Assembly: GCF_963675165.1 (NCBI RefSeq)
Contig: NC_087388.1
Location: 4,779,047-4,843,046 of the forward strand
From: Halichondria panicea
Taxonomy: Eukaryota; Porifera; Demospongiae; Suberitida; Halichondriidae
Length of the DNA stretch: 64,000 bases
Direction of reading: 5' to 3'
The notes beneath the pieces were generated by a model. That model searched no databases. It saw only the letters and a program-made list of their open reading frames with translations, and was not told the DNA's origin. Shown one piece after another: positions 1-12,700 of the stretch (position 1 is its first letter; each line of letters begins with the position of its first letter). Position numbers and translations under genes: made by a program.

Positions 1-85
1 TCTCATAATTATGTTTAGGCAACTGCATGAAGTGACTATTATATAGTACATGCATAAAATTATATGATATAACTGAATTATGCAG

Positions 86-997
86 TTAACTGTGATATGG
101 AGGCTGATACTGGTTCGTGCTTTGCTCTCATCCCTCGCTACTTCTTCAATGCAAAGACTGGAAAGTGTGAGATGTTCACTTACGGAGGTTGTGGTGGAAA
201 CAATAACAACTATAAGACTCTGCAGGAATGCACTCAACAATGCAACCCTAACAGTGGGTTGATTAATTATTGTGGAGTGTAAACGTTGATTTAACGAGTC
301 AATTATATGTTATGGGGCTATACATACATATTTTCACTTTCAGACTGTCCACCATATTGCACTGTGGAGTATTGCTCAGCCCGGCCTACCAGAACAGCAC
401 TTTGTACCCTGTGAGTTCATATACATGCACACAATAGTACAATACATCCGCTTAACTTTCAAACTGTTGTCTAATCTATCAGGAGAGAACCTGAGGGTAT
501 CATGTGTGATGCAAAGTGCCGTGTGACCTACTGTCATACCTGTTACTATGACGATGAGTATCGCCCCCTGATAAGTAGCTGCAAAACGTGCTCTGGTATT
601 GAGAATGAGTTCGACAAGGCCAAGTGTTTCAGAAGGTGGGCGGTGTGTACGAGACGAGCTGATGGAGAGGCCTATCTCAAGGTAAAACTAAAATGTTAAT
701 TGGCATTATGGCGGTTTAGAAATGAGTCGAATAAATATAATTAACAATTACGATAGTAGCTTCCTATATATACGCATGCATGCCTCTATAGATGGAGCCA
801 TCTACAGTTATTATACCAATCCATAATGAGAAGAGAATTAAAGTGGGCATGCATGGAGACGAGGCTGGTAGCCCATAATAATTATGCTGCCCATAGTGCA
901 TGTAGTGTTAGTTGTATTCTCTCTTTGTGCACTTTAGGTACGTGCTCGGGAGAAGACCAGTGAGAAGTTCAAGTGTTACGAGCAACCCTGTGCCTGA
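86..997 (+). CDS. Secreted Kunitz-domain, cysteine-rich protein, 3' part
   Basis: Four exons with matching phases: 86-253, 344-410, 483-681 and 938-997 (TGA at 995). The 5' part lies outside the window. Exon 1 encodes a full Kunitz/BPTI domain: six cysteines in the usual spacing, with the hallmark RYFFN, YGGCGGN and EC...C signatures. Kunitz domains usually inhibit serine proteases or act as extracellular binding modules. The residue after the second cysteine (GSCFAL) is phenylalanine rather than Lys/Arg, so trypsin inhibition is not predicted. The remaining exons give a cysteine-rich tail with CDAKC, YCHTC and CKTC spacings and no domain I recognise; the final residues are CYEQPCA. Probably extracellular, since all visible cysteines look disulphide-type. 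Domain call is sure; overall architecture is unknown because the start is missing. Confidence 0.85.
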
Positions 998-1210
998 CTG
1001 AGCGTCAACAATGAATTGTCCTGTAAATGCGTACAATACTGATCTAGATCTAGCATAATAATTATTAGAACAGTCTATTTACTAGTTATAAAACTTGTTG
1101 TACAATTAGAATTAGTTATCATTGTTCTCATACAGTAACGTCTACGACAACAATATTTGAAGAGTTTTTGCTACAAAAGGTTATGTCAGTATAGCTTATG
1201 TTTTCTTGGC

Positions 1211-1421
1211 TACCGTATAGCGGGTATAATTTTCGTGGGGTAAAATATTCGTTATTTTCGTGGGCAGGCTGACCTCCACGAAATTTTATCGTAGGCGTGG
1301 CTTATCTGAACGTAGGAATGCCGTGCAGCCACGAGACTAAACGAAATTTTTACTCACGAAAACTACCCTTTCTCGAGTTGAACGAATTTTTTACCCCACG
1401 AAACTTACCCGCTATACGGTA
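1211..1421. repeat. Palindromic MITE, CCGTATA-ended family
   Basis: The left end reads TACCGTATAGCGGGTA and the right end is its inverse, TACCCGCTATACGGTA. Inside each end the arms continue as TTTCGTGGGGTAAAA and the inverse TTTTTTACCCCACGAAA. There is no coding capacity. It fills most of the gap between the Kunitz gene and the GTTCTC array. Confidence 0.85.
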
Positions 1422-1542
1422 TTTTAATATCTATGGATAGTTGACTTTAATTTGTAGAAGGTCAAGTTGGGTAACTGTGGAATTGCGCATGCGCATTGGT
1501 AACCACCCACCAGAAAGCCAGAGGAAAATTTAGGTTATTACT

Positions 1543-2992
1543 TTGTGTAAATGTCACGAAATATGCTGACTATGCATAATTATAATATTAATGTATAATT
1601 ATTATGTTGCGATAATAATGCGTTCTCCTTCTCTGCGTTCTCGTGGTTCTCTTGTTCTCAGGGTTCTCCGCGTTCTCATGGTTCTCCACGTTCTCATAGT
1701 TTTCCGCGTTCTTGGTTCTCCACGTTCTCACGGTTTTCCTGTTCTCCTCGTTCTCATGGTTCTCCTGTTCTCAGCGTTCTCATAGTTCTCCTGTTCTCAG
1801 CGTTCTCATAGTTCTCCCGTTCTCATGGTTCTCCACGTTCTCAGCGTTCTCAGGGTTCTCCTGTTCTCCTCGTTCTCATGGTTCTCCTGTTCTCAGCGTT
1901 CTCATAGTTCTCCACGTTCTCAGCGTTCTCAGGGTTCTCAGCGTTCTCATGGTTCTCCATGTTCTCATGGTTCTCCGCGTTCTCACGGTTCTCTGTGTTC
2001 TCATGGTTCTCCTGTTCTCAGCGTTCTTATCGTTCTCTGTGTTCTCATAGTTTTCCACGTTCTCACGGTTCTCCGCGTTCCCATAGTTCTCCGCGTTCTC
2101 ATAGTTCTCCTGTTCTCATGGTTCTCATGGTTCTCCTGTTCTCCACATTCTCATGGTTCTTCTGTTCTCAGGGTTCTCATGGTTCTCAAGGTTCTCATGG
2201 TTCTTCAGGTTCTCCGCGTTCTCATGATTCTCCTGTTCTCCGCGTTGTCATGGTTATCCGTGTTCTCCTGGTTCTCCTGTTCTCACGGTTCTCCATGTTC
2301 TCTTGTTCTTATGGTTCTCCTGTTCTCAGGGTTCTCCACGTTCTCAGGGTTCTTCTGTTGTCATAATTATGGTTCTTCCGTGAGAACAGAAGAACCATGA
2401 AAACGTGGAGAACCATGAGAACGTGGAGAACCCTGAGAACAGGAGAACCATAAGAACAAGAGAACATGGAGAACCATGAGAACCATGAGAACCCTGAGAA
2501 CGTGGAGAACCATGAGAACGTTGAGAACAGAAGAACCATGAGAACGAGGAGAACCTGAAGAACCATGAGAACCTTGAGAACCATGAGAACCCTGAGAACA
2601 GAAGAACCATGAGAATGTGGAGAACAGGAGAACCATGAGAACCATGAGAACAGGAGAACCATGAGAACGAGGAGAACCCTGAGAACAATAGAACCATGAG
2701 AATGCGGAGAATTATGAGAACGTGGGGAGAACCCTGAGAACAGGAGAACCATGAGAACGTGGAGAACCATGAGAACGTGGAGAACCATGAGAACGCGGAG
2801 AACAGGAGAACTATGAGAACCCTGAGAACAGGAGAACCATGAGAACCCCGAGAACCATGAGAACCCTGAGAACAGGAGAACCATGAGAACCCTGAGAACA
2901 GGAGAACCAGGAGAACGCGGAGAACAGGAGAACGCATTATTAACATAGAATATTATATGCATAGTCAGCATATTTCGTTACATTTACACAAT
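1543..2992. repeat. Giant foldback of GTTCTC minisatellite
   Basis: From about 1619 to 2370 the plus strand is an array of 9-base units of the type GTTCTCnnn (nnn = ATG, CTG, CGC, AGG, ACG). From about 2375 to 2937 the same array occurs as its reverse complement (GAGAACnnn). The outer flanks are inverted as well: TGTGTAAATG with GAAATATGCTGACTATGCAT on the left, and their complements on the right near 2955-2990. The whole block can fold into one long hairpin. Because the unit is 9 bases long all frames stay open, which produces long low-complexity ORFs on both strands that I do not regard as genes. Confidence 0.9.
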
Positions 2993-3709
2993 GTCTGTCT
3001 AGGCATAATTATTTTGGGATGTGCGCATGCGTGTTAACAAACGCCAACATTGGTAGCTTTAGCTTCAGCCAAGAAACAGGCCTTCAAGAAAAAAGAAGAG
3101 TGTTGAAGAGCTGAAAATAGAACAGATAACAGATTGACAGGTAAGGCTGGAGGCTGGAGCCATAAGTAGGTAGAATACTACATGTCATCTTTGTAAAAAT
3201 TATAGTGAATCTAAAATACAGTGAAACGTTTAGCTAAACTGCATTCCTATAACAAATAAAAATGTCTACAACTGCTATATAGTATAGGCTAGAAGTTATA
3301 TAGCTACTTACTTGGCAAGGTTTCCGAAATGTGCCGAGATGTGCTTCTATATTTAGGGGGCGTAGCTGGTAGCTTTTCGCTGGCAGGAAGACACTCCCCC
3401 TTGTAGTCACTGCATGCATGGGCCTAATAAGTAACCCACTGACTATACTGTATGCCACCAGACAATCAATTCATGGGGTGTAGTTGGAAGGAACGTAGAT
3501 CTAGATCTACATGCACTCAGGCTATATAATAATTATTTTTGAAGTTGTTGTGTGTAGATCAATGTATATAGATCATATTCACATGGCATGCAACCATAGA
3601 CTACACATGTACGTACATGCAATATACTCATATATATTCATAGTTTTGTGTCCTTAGATCTACACTATATAGTTATTCATCACTCAACCCCCACCTATAC
3701 CAGATCTCA
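2993..3709. other. Intergenic / 5' region of the protease gene
   Basis: No supported gene. The stretch holds a GCGCATGCG motif at about 3017-3026 and short AT-rich sequence; it probably contains the promoter and 5'UTR of the downstream leishmanolysin-like gene. I see no convincing TATA box. Confidence 0.5.
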
Positions 3710-6700
3710 ATGCACCTCTCCCCCATGCGATGCAGATTTACTATGGGTTGGCTTGCATTGTTTGCTGTGCTCAGCGCTCTCTGTATAACAACAGAGAGTG
3801 CTCACCTACCAGAGGGAATGGGCAATAAATGCTTTCATGAACCAGGAAAGGTGATTTTTAGCAAATTAAAACAGCTACAGGTACATGCTATAGATCTATA
3901 TATATAGTGCTTTAAGCTTCCTTCAATTAATTATGCACATTCAATTCAGATTTCCGTAATAATTCAGCTTGTAAGATTTTTCTTTCATATTGCAGGTTAC
4001 AGCAAAGGTTCACCAGGGAGGCAGTACAGTTGGTGCTCGAGATAAGAGACAGAGAACATATGAACCTATTAGGATACTCTTCTACTATGACACCACCATT
4101 GACACCATGTGAGTTGCATCCATATACACAATCAATATAACTTGCATGCATGTGCATTGCATACAATTATAGCCAATGTCTGTTCAATTAGCGAACTGGG
4201 CTTTAATATCTACTCCAAAGCACCAAATGCATTTTGACATTATATCTTTTTTTAGGCTGAACCCTACTCAACGGAGCAGACTTCAGGTATGTAACATCAG
4301 ACGCATGTACCATAATAATATATTAATACTTGAGGCATTATTATACAATAACTTACTCCACTGTCACATGTAGGACATTGCCATTCCGACAATAAAAAGT
4401 TTTTTGGAGTCCTCTTTCTCTGTAATCAGAGCCACGAGTCCTATTTTGCTCGAGCGGTAAGTGCTAGTTAATTTTAATGATAAATCAGTCATTATATAAT
4501 CGCTATACTTGGTAAAGGTCGTCATTTATTGTATGTAGAGCAGTGCTATATACGTATTATGCCTGGTTATGTTAGTCAACTGTCCTTTCGATATCTGTCA
4601 CAATTAGCAGGCATAATTTTATTACTCTTGTAGAGAATGTGATGAGCAGTCTTTCTACACGCCTGTTGAAGACCCTAGACAGTGTATTGGACAGTGTGCT
4701 GAAACACCAGTGTGCCATCTGGTACCAATCCCTGAAGATCATCTCAAGGTGCAACGAAATCAGTTCTATCATTGTTTCAACTGTGCAGCTCTATCCAATT
4801 TTACCACGCCCAATTGACAACACAATCAGCACTGGCAATAGTTATTATGTAATGCAGTGACACTGTATTTTGTTTCCTCCGGTCGTTAATTAATGCATGC
4901 CTCGAGTGCATGCACATACGTAGCAAGGTATATACGGCAGTATATGTTTGTGTGTAAACTGCTACAGCTGCTCAATGATCAATAGGTTTCTAGTCATATT
5001 GTCTATAGGATTGTATTTCGTTGATTTAAGGATCATTTCTGGTATACTCTGTTTCGATTGCTTATACTGTTCGTGTAATTAAATTGCAGAGATGTGTTGA
5101 GTGTAACAATGGCAGTGTGTCCAACTGTACGACAAGACCTGGATCAGTGGATGGTCCTGGTGTGTCCGACACTGACCTCATCATCTATGTGTCGGCCATC
5201 GATTGCTCTCCTTTTGGTCCTGGAATTTTTGCGTTTGCTAGTTCCTGTCAACTAGAAAGTGAACTAGATAGGTGAGAATCAACTTAACTCCATGTAAAAC
5301 ATGATAATTATGTGTTCCACAAAACAGTGTTATTCATGCCTGTGTTCAAAGTCTGTTTTACTGTAACAGCTGATGTGTGGTACCATAATTATAATTATAT
5401 CTTTAGTTAATCGGTTACTGCCGTTCGCCATGCATGCATGTGTATTAAGGTATACTGCATCAAAGGATGTATACTATTTGGTCAACTATCCTCATGGAAT
5501 TGTATTCTGATGCAGACCAATTGCCGGCTTTATCAACTTCTGTCCAGGAAGTTATGACAACCTCGATGATGATACTTTAACCAGAAATGGACTCCACGAA
5601 GTGCTACATGTATTGGTAGGCATACATTGTATATACATAATTCGTTAAATAATTACATAACAAAAATCATGCTTGCACAGGTCTTCAGTCCTACACTGTA
5701 TCCATGGTTTCGTGATGAGAACGGTAATCCCAGGACTGAGAGAGATGAATTTGATTTTCCACCTGGGTAAGTAGTATATACATTTTGTATATATAGCCTA
5801 TATTTATTATGGCTCCCATTTTAAAATTTGTCTCATGCATACCAAAATAAGTATAGGATATACCACACCTAAGAGGAGGATATGCACCCTATATATCCTC
5901 CGCTACCGTGGTTACATATCCTGAGGCGGATATCTGACTTATACCACGTGACCGCAGCACTATAAAAGGACCTCCCCCTAGCAACAATTCATCACAATGC
6001 AGACTGCAAAAAAGAACAAGACTATGCCGGATTTTTCAGCCGTCAAAGAGCTAGTTAAGCAACATGTTGACTCTAAGTTTTGTTCTTTACGTTCTCAGAT
6101 AGCCATGAGAATGTGAGAACAGCTTTAACTTTAAGCATTTTCGTTGCGCTGCATGATTATTTTAACGGGAAATTCAATCTAAATAAGAGGCACCAAACAC
6201 GAAGTTACTATAGATCTAAATTTATGGTGCAAATGATCGACCATGATTGTTGCTAAAAGGATGCCAAAAGTTCAATCCATAAATTAATGGGTGAAACAGC
6301 TGAGTGCAGCTTTGCAGCTCTTTTCTCACTTTGCAGCCATGTTCTAGTACAGAGCTAGCTACTAAGTAGAGTAGCAACACTCCATGGATAAGTTTTGCTA
6401 CGCACTGTTCTACAATGGCATTCCAAGTAAGTAAACCAAGAACGAAGCATTATTTTGCAAATCCACAAAGTTGCAATCCAAAAAAACATGAATAAAGCCT
6501 ATACAAATATTAAACACACTACCGTATACCTCGTTTGCGCACGCATAATAATTATACAAACAATCCCTATATGATAGTCAATGGATGTATTGGATGCATT
6601 CATGCATGCACGTATACATGAATTTTATGCATAATTGGTTGTGCTCATTGTATACCTATATATATATAATGCATGCGTTGTGTTGTTGTGTCAGAGACAT

Positions 6701-9700
6701 CCCTTCATGCATACAGTGAGGCTGGTAACACTACAGTACAGACAGAGACGTACACTGATTGGTCAACAAGGAATGGACTTGTCGAACATAACGTTTCCTT
6801 GCTTATCACTCCAAACGCCGTTGTAAGTCAATTCATAATTATATTTTCCTTATGCTGACTACATAATAATAATAATATTAGCTACAGGCACGACCATGCA
6901 TGTACCATTTATTATAATCTATGTGGTATGATCTTGGGATTAATTGGTGGTATTAAGTTGTTGCCCCCCCCCCTTTCTTGCTAGAAAACCAGTGGTCACT
7001 GTAGATTAGCTCGAATAAGATCTGTGTACTCTAGCTCACTCTTTGCACCTTCCAATGAAGTAGGTGTGGCTTGGAGCAGGCACGTCACAGGATATTGTGT
7101 CTACAATCAATTATTGCATAGCTTGCAGAATAGCAGACGAAAACCGTTTCTTTAAATTTCCCCCCTTTTCAAAATTCCTGGATCCGCCCCTGAAGTTTTC
7201 TGGTGCTCAAAGTAACATGTAGACTTTCACTAAGGTTAGTATCAGATGGGCGTGGCCTGTCCATAAGGTTATTTATATTGTCAACCTTCCCTCCGTTTAG
7301 ATGATTGTCATCCACACTGTTGCAGGCTGTGAGTCTTTTTTAACATATCAGGCTAATGGTAGCTATTAGAATGCTATCATGCAGACAGGCTAGAAACCTT
7401 CACAATTGAACTTCTATCTACTTTCTTCAATCCACCTCCATTCATTGTGACGTCATTGTTTTACTGAGCATACGATGTTATCCATATTCCCCAGTTTCTG
7501 GGGAATAGGTGGCGCATGTACAAACAGTCGATACCAACTAGGCCCATCTTCAGTGCGGCCTGGAATCGAGGCTAGACTGCTATATATATTTACTACCGGG
7601 CCAATAAACATGCCTGTGGCACTCATTGCCGTACAATAATTACAGATTGTCATAATGAAGTTTTGACTGTATAATATACCGTATTACTATGACATAAAAC
7701 TTTGCGAGCATTGCCAGATAACTTCAAAAACGAAATCACAAAACCTAAATTTTAACACACGATCCTTGCCAGAACTCAATAGTTAGATCACAAGGGCTGA
7801 TTTGGCTCACATGCAAAGGTTTTTCACCCACAAAATATACGGTAAATGTTATACGTACGTAATCTGTAGTGCTAACTGTCAGAGTAGTAGTCTACACTTT
7901 CAGGAGCAAGCTCGTATCCACTATGATTGTCCTGACATCCATGGTGTTGAACTTGAGAATGGAGGAGGTGAAGGAACAGCTTCTGCTCATTGGGAACTGA
8001 GAACACTTGGAGTAAGTTATTACACTAGGATTATACGCGTTATGGCTATAGATCTTTAGCCAAGACTACTAGTCATCATAAATATTATATAGAATGAAGG
8101 GATGACTGGTTTCCTACTGTTTAGTGCTCCATTCTCAAGAATCACTTTTGGTCTTATGGAGGACAGTGGGTAAGTTATCCCCTTCTATATGCATGGCCTC
8201 GAATTTTAGCAGAGATTCTAAAAGTCTACCGTCAATGCAGCTTAGATGTACCTCTGATGGAAATAACGGTGTTGGTAACTCATTTCCCTCGTTTTTCTGG
8301 GTCCCAACATACTAAGTCTGCACTTAAATTAATGACTTTGGTCCAACTATTATTATTAAAGTACCACGAAAACAATAAAAAGTTGCTAGGATTGGCTTTA
8401 GACAAGTCCTTCAAGCTGTACAAGACCAACATTCCCTGCAGAGATATAACAATTTAAACACAGGATACTTGAAAAGCTACGGAAGTAGTGCCAATTCTAG
8501 TTAAAGCCTGTTGGCTTTAACAATGATAAGAAAGCTCCATGACATGGCCATTCTATCGTAGTGAAGAAAAAATAAACACGTAATACCGCCATTCTGATTT
8601 ACCTTTGTCACATATACTAATGCAATGTGCTATACTAATACAGATGGTATCTTCCAAACTATGAAATGGCCGAGCCTTTGGCCTGGGGCCTGAACACCGG
8701 CTGTGCAATACCTCACGGCAGCTGTAGGGAACACATCACTCAACAACAAGCAAAGTAAGATCTATGCCATCCATTCCTGTCAGTGTGCATTTACATATTT
8801 TAACTGCTTGCTCCATATGTACGCTGCATGTATAATGTAGCTGTACGATCGTGTATACGCAGCTATAATTATTCATGGCCATCAATGACGACAATATATT
8901 TTTGGATCTGCTGAATGGATTGTTTCAGTTGCATTGTAATTATTTACATGCCTATAATCACCAATGTAGTGGAATGAACATATCCCCCTACTGCGATGAA
9001 CTTGATGACACCACTCTTGGGTGTACTGTCAATCATGAGTATATGTCGACTTGTGTCCATTCTAGCCAGGCATTTCCACCTCCCGAGTTTCAAGTGAGTT
9101 GCCATTCTCCCTCAGTTTTTCTGACGATCAATTTTTGCTTTTGCTAGTTTTTCGAACATGAGGCTTGGGGTAGCCCATTTTCAGCACCTGATTACTGCCC
9201 GTTTGAATTAGCCGTTCTTTCGGTAAGTCTTTTGATATATACCTCATTGCTCTCTTGATCTGTCTGCATGTTTATACATGCATGTAGTATAATAGTATGT
9301 TCTATATAAGAGAGACATTTGAAAAAATTTCAGAGCCGTGCATGTGTGCAGTATATACTTGCTAGTATCTGCATGATCATTATATACACCATAATTATAC
9401 ACACACTGCAATTTTTCTTTGTATTCCTTTTATCGGTCCATTAATTAGACAAGATGTTCAGATGTTTCCAACAATCCAATTATAAACGATGGTGGTCAGT
9501 TGTATGGAACTGGCTCTCGCTGCTTCCAGTTGGGCAGAGACTGGACCAAAAACGATAACGGTGTCACTGGAGCGTACAATATGGATGCAGGATGTTATAT
9601 GGTATACCATATATAGCGGGAAATTTTTGTTGGTGCAAATTTTTGTACGAACGACTCTAGACATTCGTATTTTAATACAGCTCAGGATCACTATGTTGAA

Positions 9701-12700
9701 TCTGTAGTTTTAATTTTCATATGATGCTCTTCATACGAAATCTACAAAAATTTCCACAATACGAAACTTAATTACATGCTATACGGTACATGCAGTACCA
9801 TTGATATACCACCCTGGGGGAAATAATGTGTATAATTATGCTTTGTTTTGTGTATGCAAGAAAATTGAGTTCGAGGTACATTGTTCCTTTCTCAAATTGT
9901 GCCCTTTACCCGAGATTCCACATATGCATGTAGTACCCTATTATTGTTGCAGTATAACTGTACATCATCAGGAGTTGAGATCATTCTGGAGGGTGTGTCC
10001 ATTCCGTGCTCTTGTGAAGGAGAAGAGGTGGGGATTTATAACACTAAAACCCACCCAATCTATATATCTGTGCATGCATATTATTCAGCTGAAGTTTATA
10101 CGTCTACTTTTTAATTTGATCATCACATCAACTAAACTACATTCAGGTATAATTATAATTGTGGTTTTTTAAACTCTGTATCCAATAGATTGTTGTGGAT
10201 GTCAATGTCGGCAGTGTTCGTTACCAAGGCTCGTACATCTGTCCATCTTGTGCCAGTGTGTGCTACGTAAGTGAGACCAATTGCAGTATAATAATGTTAG
10301 CAATCTATGTCTTTTTACGCAGGATGACTTGGCAAGTTGTCCATCAACAGGTGTGTATACGTATACGTATTGAACAAGATGGCATGTTTGTTATTGTGAG
10401 TATGAAATTATAGGTATCTTATTAACTGCACAGAACCAGCTCCGTGTCCAGGACAAGTAACTAACTTCACTGCAGGAGGTATACAATTATAAGCCACTCT
10501 GAACACTAGCTCAGATGTAATATTTTTCCATTAGTACCAAGTCCATGCCTATCTAGTCCTTGTGATGTCAATGCTGTGTGTACCAGTGATTTGAATTCTG
10601 ATTTCACGTGTGCCTGCAACTCCGGATATGTTGGAGATGGTTTCACTTGTGACAGTAAGTGTTTTGCATATGCTTTTGAGGTCTATAATCATCATTGCAG
10701 TATTAGCTTCTGGGTCTGGGTCTGGTGAACTTGATTGTAAGTGTAATAGGAGTGTGAAGTGTAGCATCGAGGGGAAGCTGACTGGCCAATCAGAAGCGTG
10801 AGTGTTTCTATACAGTAATTGTGCTTGTTCAATACCACTATCTTATTCTCATGCCAGTAATGTGACTGGTACGGAGCTCATTGTCAAGTGTATTATCATG
10901 TTCTCAAATGAGGGGATTGATACTGGATCAGGCAGCAACTTTGTGATGTAAGGATTTGAGTGTGAATTTCAGCCAACAAAATTGCACGATTTGTTTCCAC
11001 AGAGACGAGTCATTCTTGACTACTGAGTACTTGTCTTTAGGATCTCTCTTATTCCTCTGTACACTGGGGGTGGTAGAAAGGTGAGACAAACTGCCTCAGT
11101 CAATTAATGTAGGTATTGGCTGACATTTCAGATTTTGCATGTAATACTATGTATACTACCACAATTATGTAGTGGACAATAATAATAACTACATGCAATT
11201 ATACCACACTTATACGTCACCACTGATTGACCTCATTGGTCAACAGCTGTAAGATACATAGATAAATTAAGATCAATCTGCCCCAGGCATGCACAGTTTT
11301 CAAATTGTTCAAGAAAGTAAGAGAAGAGAAAGGAGCCATGCTTGACGGTACTAAGACTCAAAGCGACGGCAGAAACACAGAAGCTTCTCTCCAATAAGAT
11401 GGCTACATAAGCCTCCCTGGGTCCATGGGCATTTTTATTTATTCAAGAAGCTTGCAACTCCAGTAAGGGACGTAGAATGGTCAATGTTTGGACCAAGAAA
11501 GCTCTTGAGCATCTGTAGGAGTCGATGTGTTTCTCAACTAGCTCTTTAACGGCTGTAAAATCCGGCATAGTCTTGTTCTTTTTGCAGTCTGCATCGTGGA
11601 TTGAATTATTGCTAGGGGAAGGTTCTTGGATAGTGCTGCGGCAGAGGAGGTAAGCCAAGGTCAACAGGGTCACTTTTATTGATCGTTTATTTGCCTGCTT
11701 AGAAAGCTTGCTATAGCTACCTATAGGATCTATCCAGTGCAGCAAACTAAAATTTATATCCTAGCTACAGATATAATCTCATGAATCAGCCTGCCTGAAG
11801 AGTCAGCTGGCCCCAAAAATTCAGACTAAAGTGCTCAGGCGAACTCTCCAAATGAGACTAAGCTAATTTTCCATTTGAAGAATGCAATCAAAGGTCAAAG
11901 GTTGCAATTAAATCTGAGATCTCTTCTCGCACTTAGCTGGTTCGTATGGGGCGCAATAGCTCAACTGATTTGTGATTATGAAGAGGCTATAGTGGTGGTG
12001 TATAAACCCAGGGGCGCGAGGGTAAACTCAAGTTTTACATGTATTAAACATAAGTCCACGTGGTGTTTTAATTAATTATTGACACTGATTGGCGTACCTC
12101 CTCTGGTGCTGCGGTCTTGTGGTATAAGTCAGATATACCACACCTACTCGCGGAGGATATGCACTCCATATATCCTCTTAGTTGACACTTGTGGTATATC
12201 CTATACGCATATAGTAGAGAAGTAGAGTCATTTCATCTTTGGAAAGTTGTTACTGTATTGTTTGTTTCGAAACTAACCATAACTATTTTCTTGTAGCAAT
12301 CTTACTGATTGTGCAGTGCCAAATGGAACTATTCAGAGGTAAGTGTTCTTTAATTTGTAATCTATGACGTTATACTTATATTCCCTCACATGTGGCAACT
12401 CTGCAACTAGTATTCGTCAGTTAACGTAAGTTTCTTCATTTTGTTTCCATGCAATTGTTAATTTGTTTCTTGTGCATGCCTTTTCAGGTACATTAAGAAT
12501 GATGGATCTTTTAGCAGCTGCCATAATGTGACAGTTGACAGTAATGACCAATTGTAAGTCAAAACCAAGTACAATGGTTGGGTAATCGAGTTATCCTATA
12601 GCGATAAGTATAATGTGTTAACTGCATTAGTTTTGTGAAGCTCAGGAAACGTTCAACTCTCAAATTTTTGATACGGGAAGTTGTTAACTTGAATGTATGA

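Noticed and set aside
1591-2971. Long ORFs on both strands (up to 220 codons) reading like VLRVLMVL or GSPRSHGS
   Set aside because: They are a by-product of a 9-base repeat in which no unit contains a stop; every frame is open.
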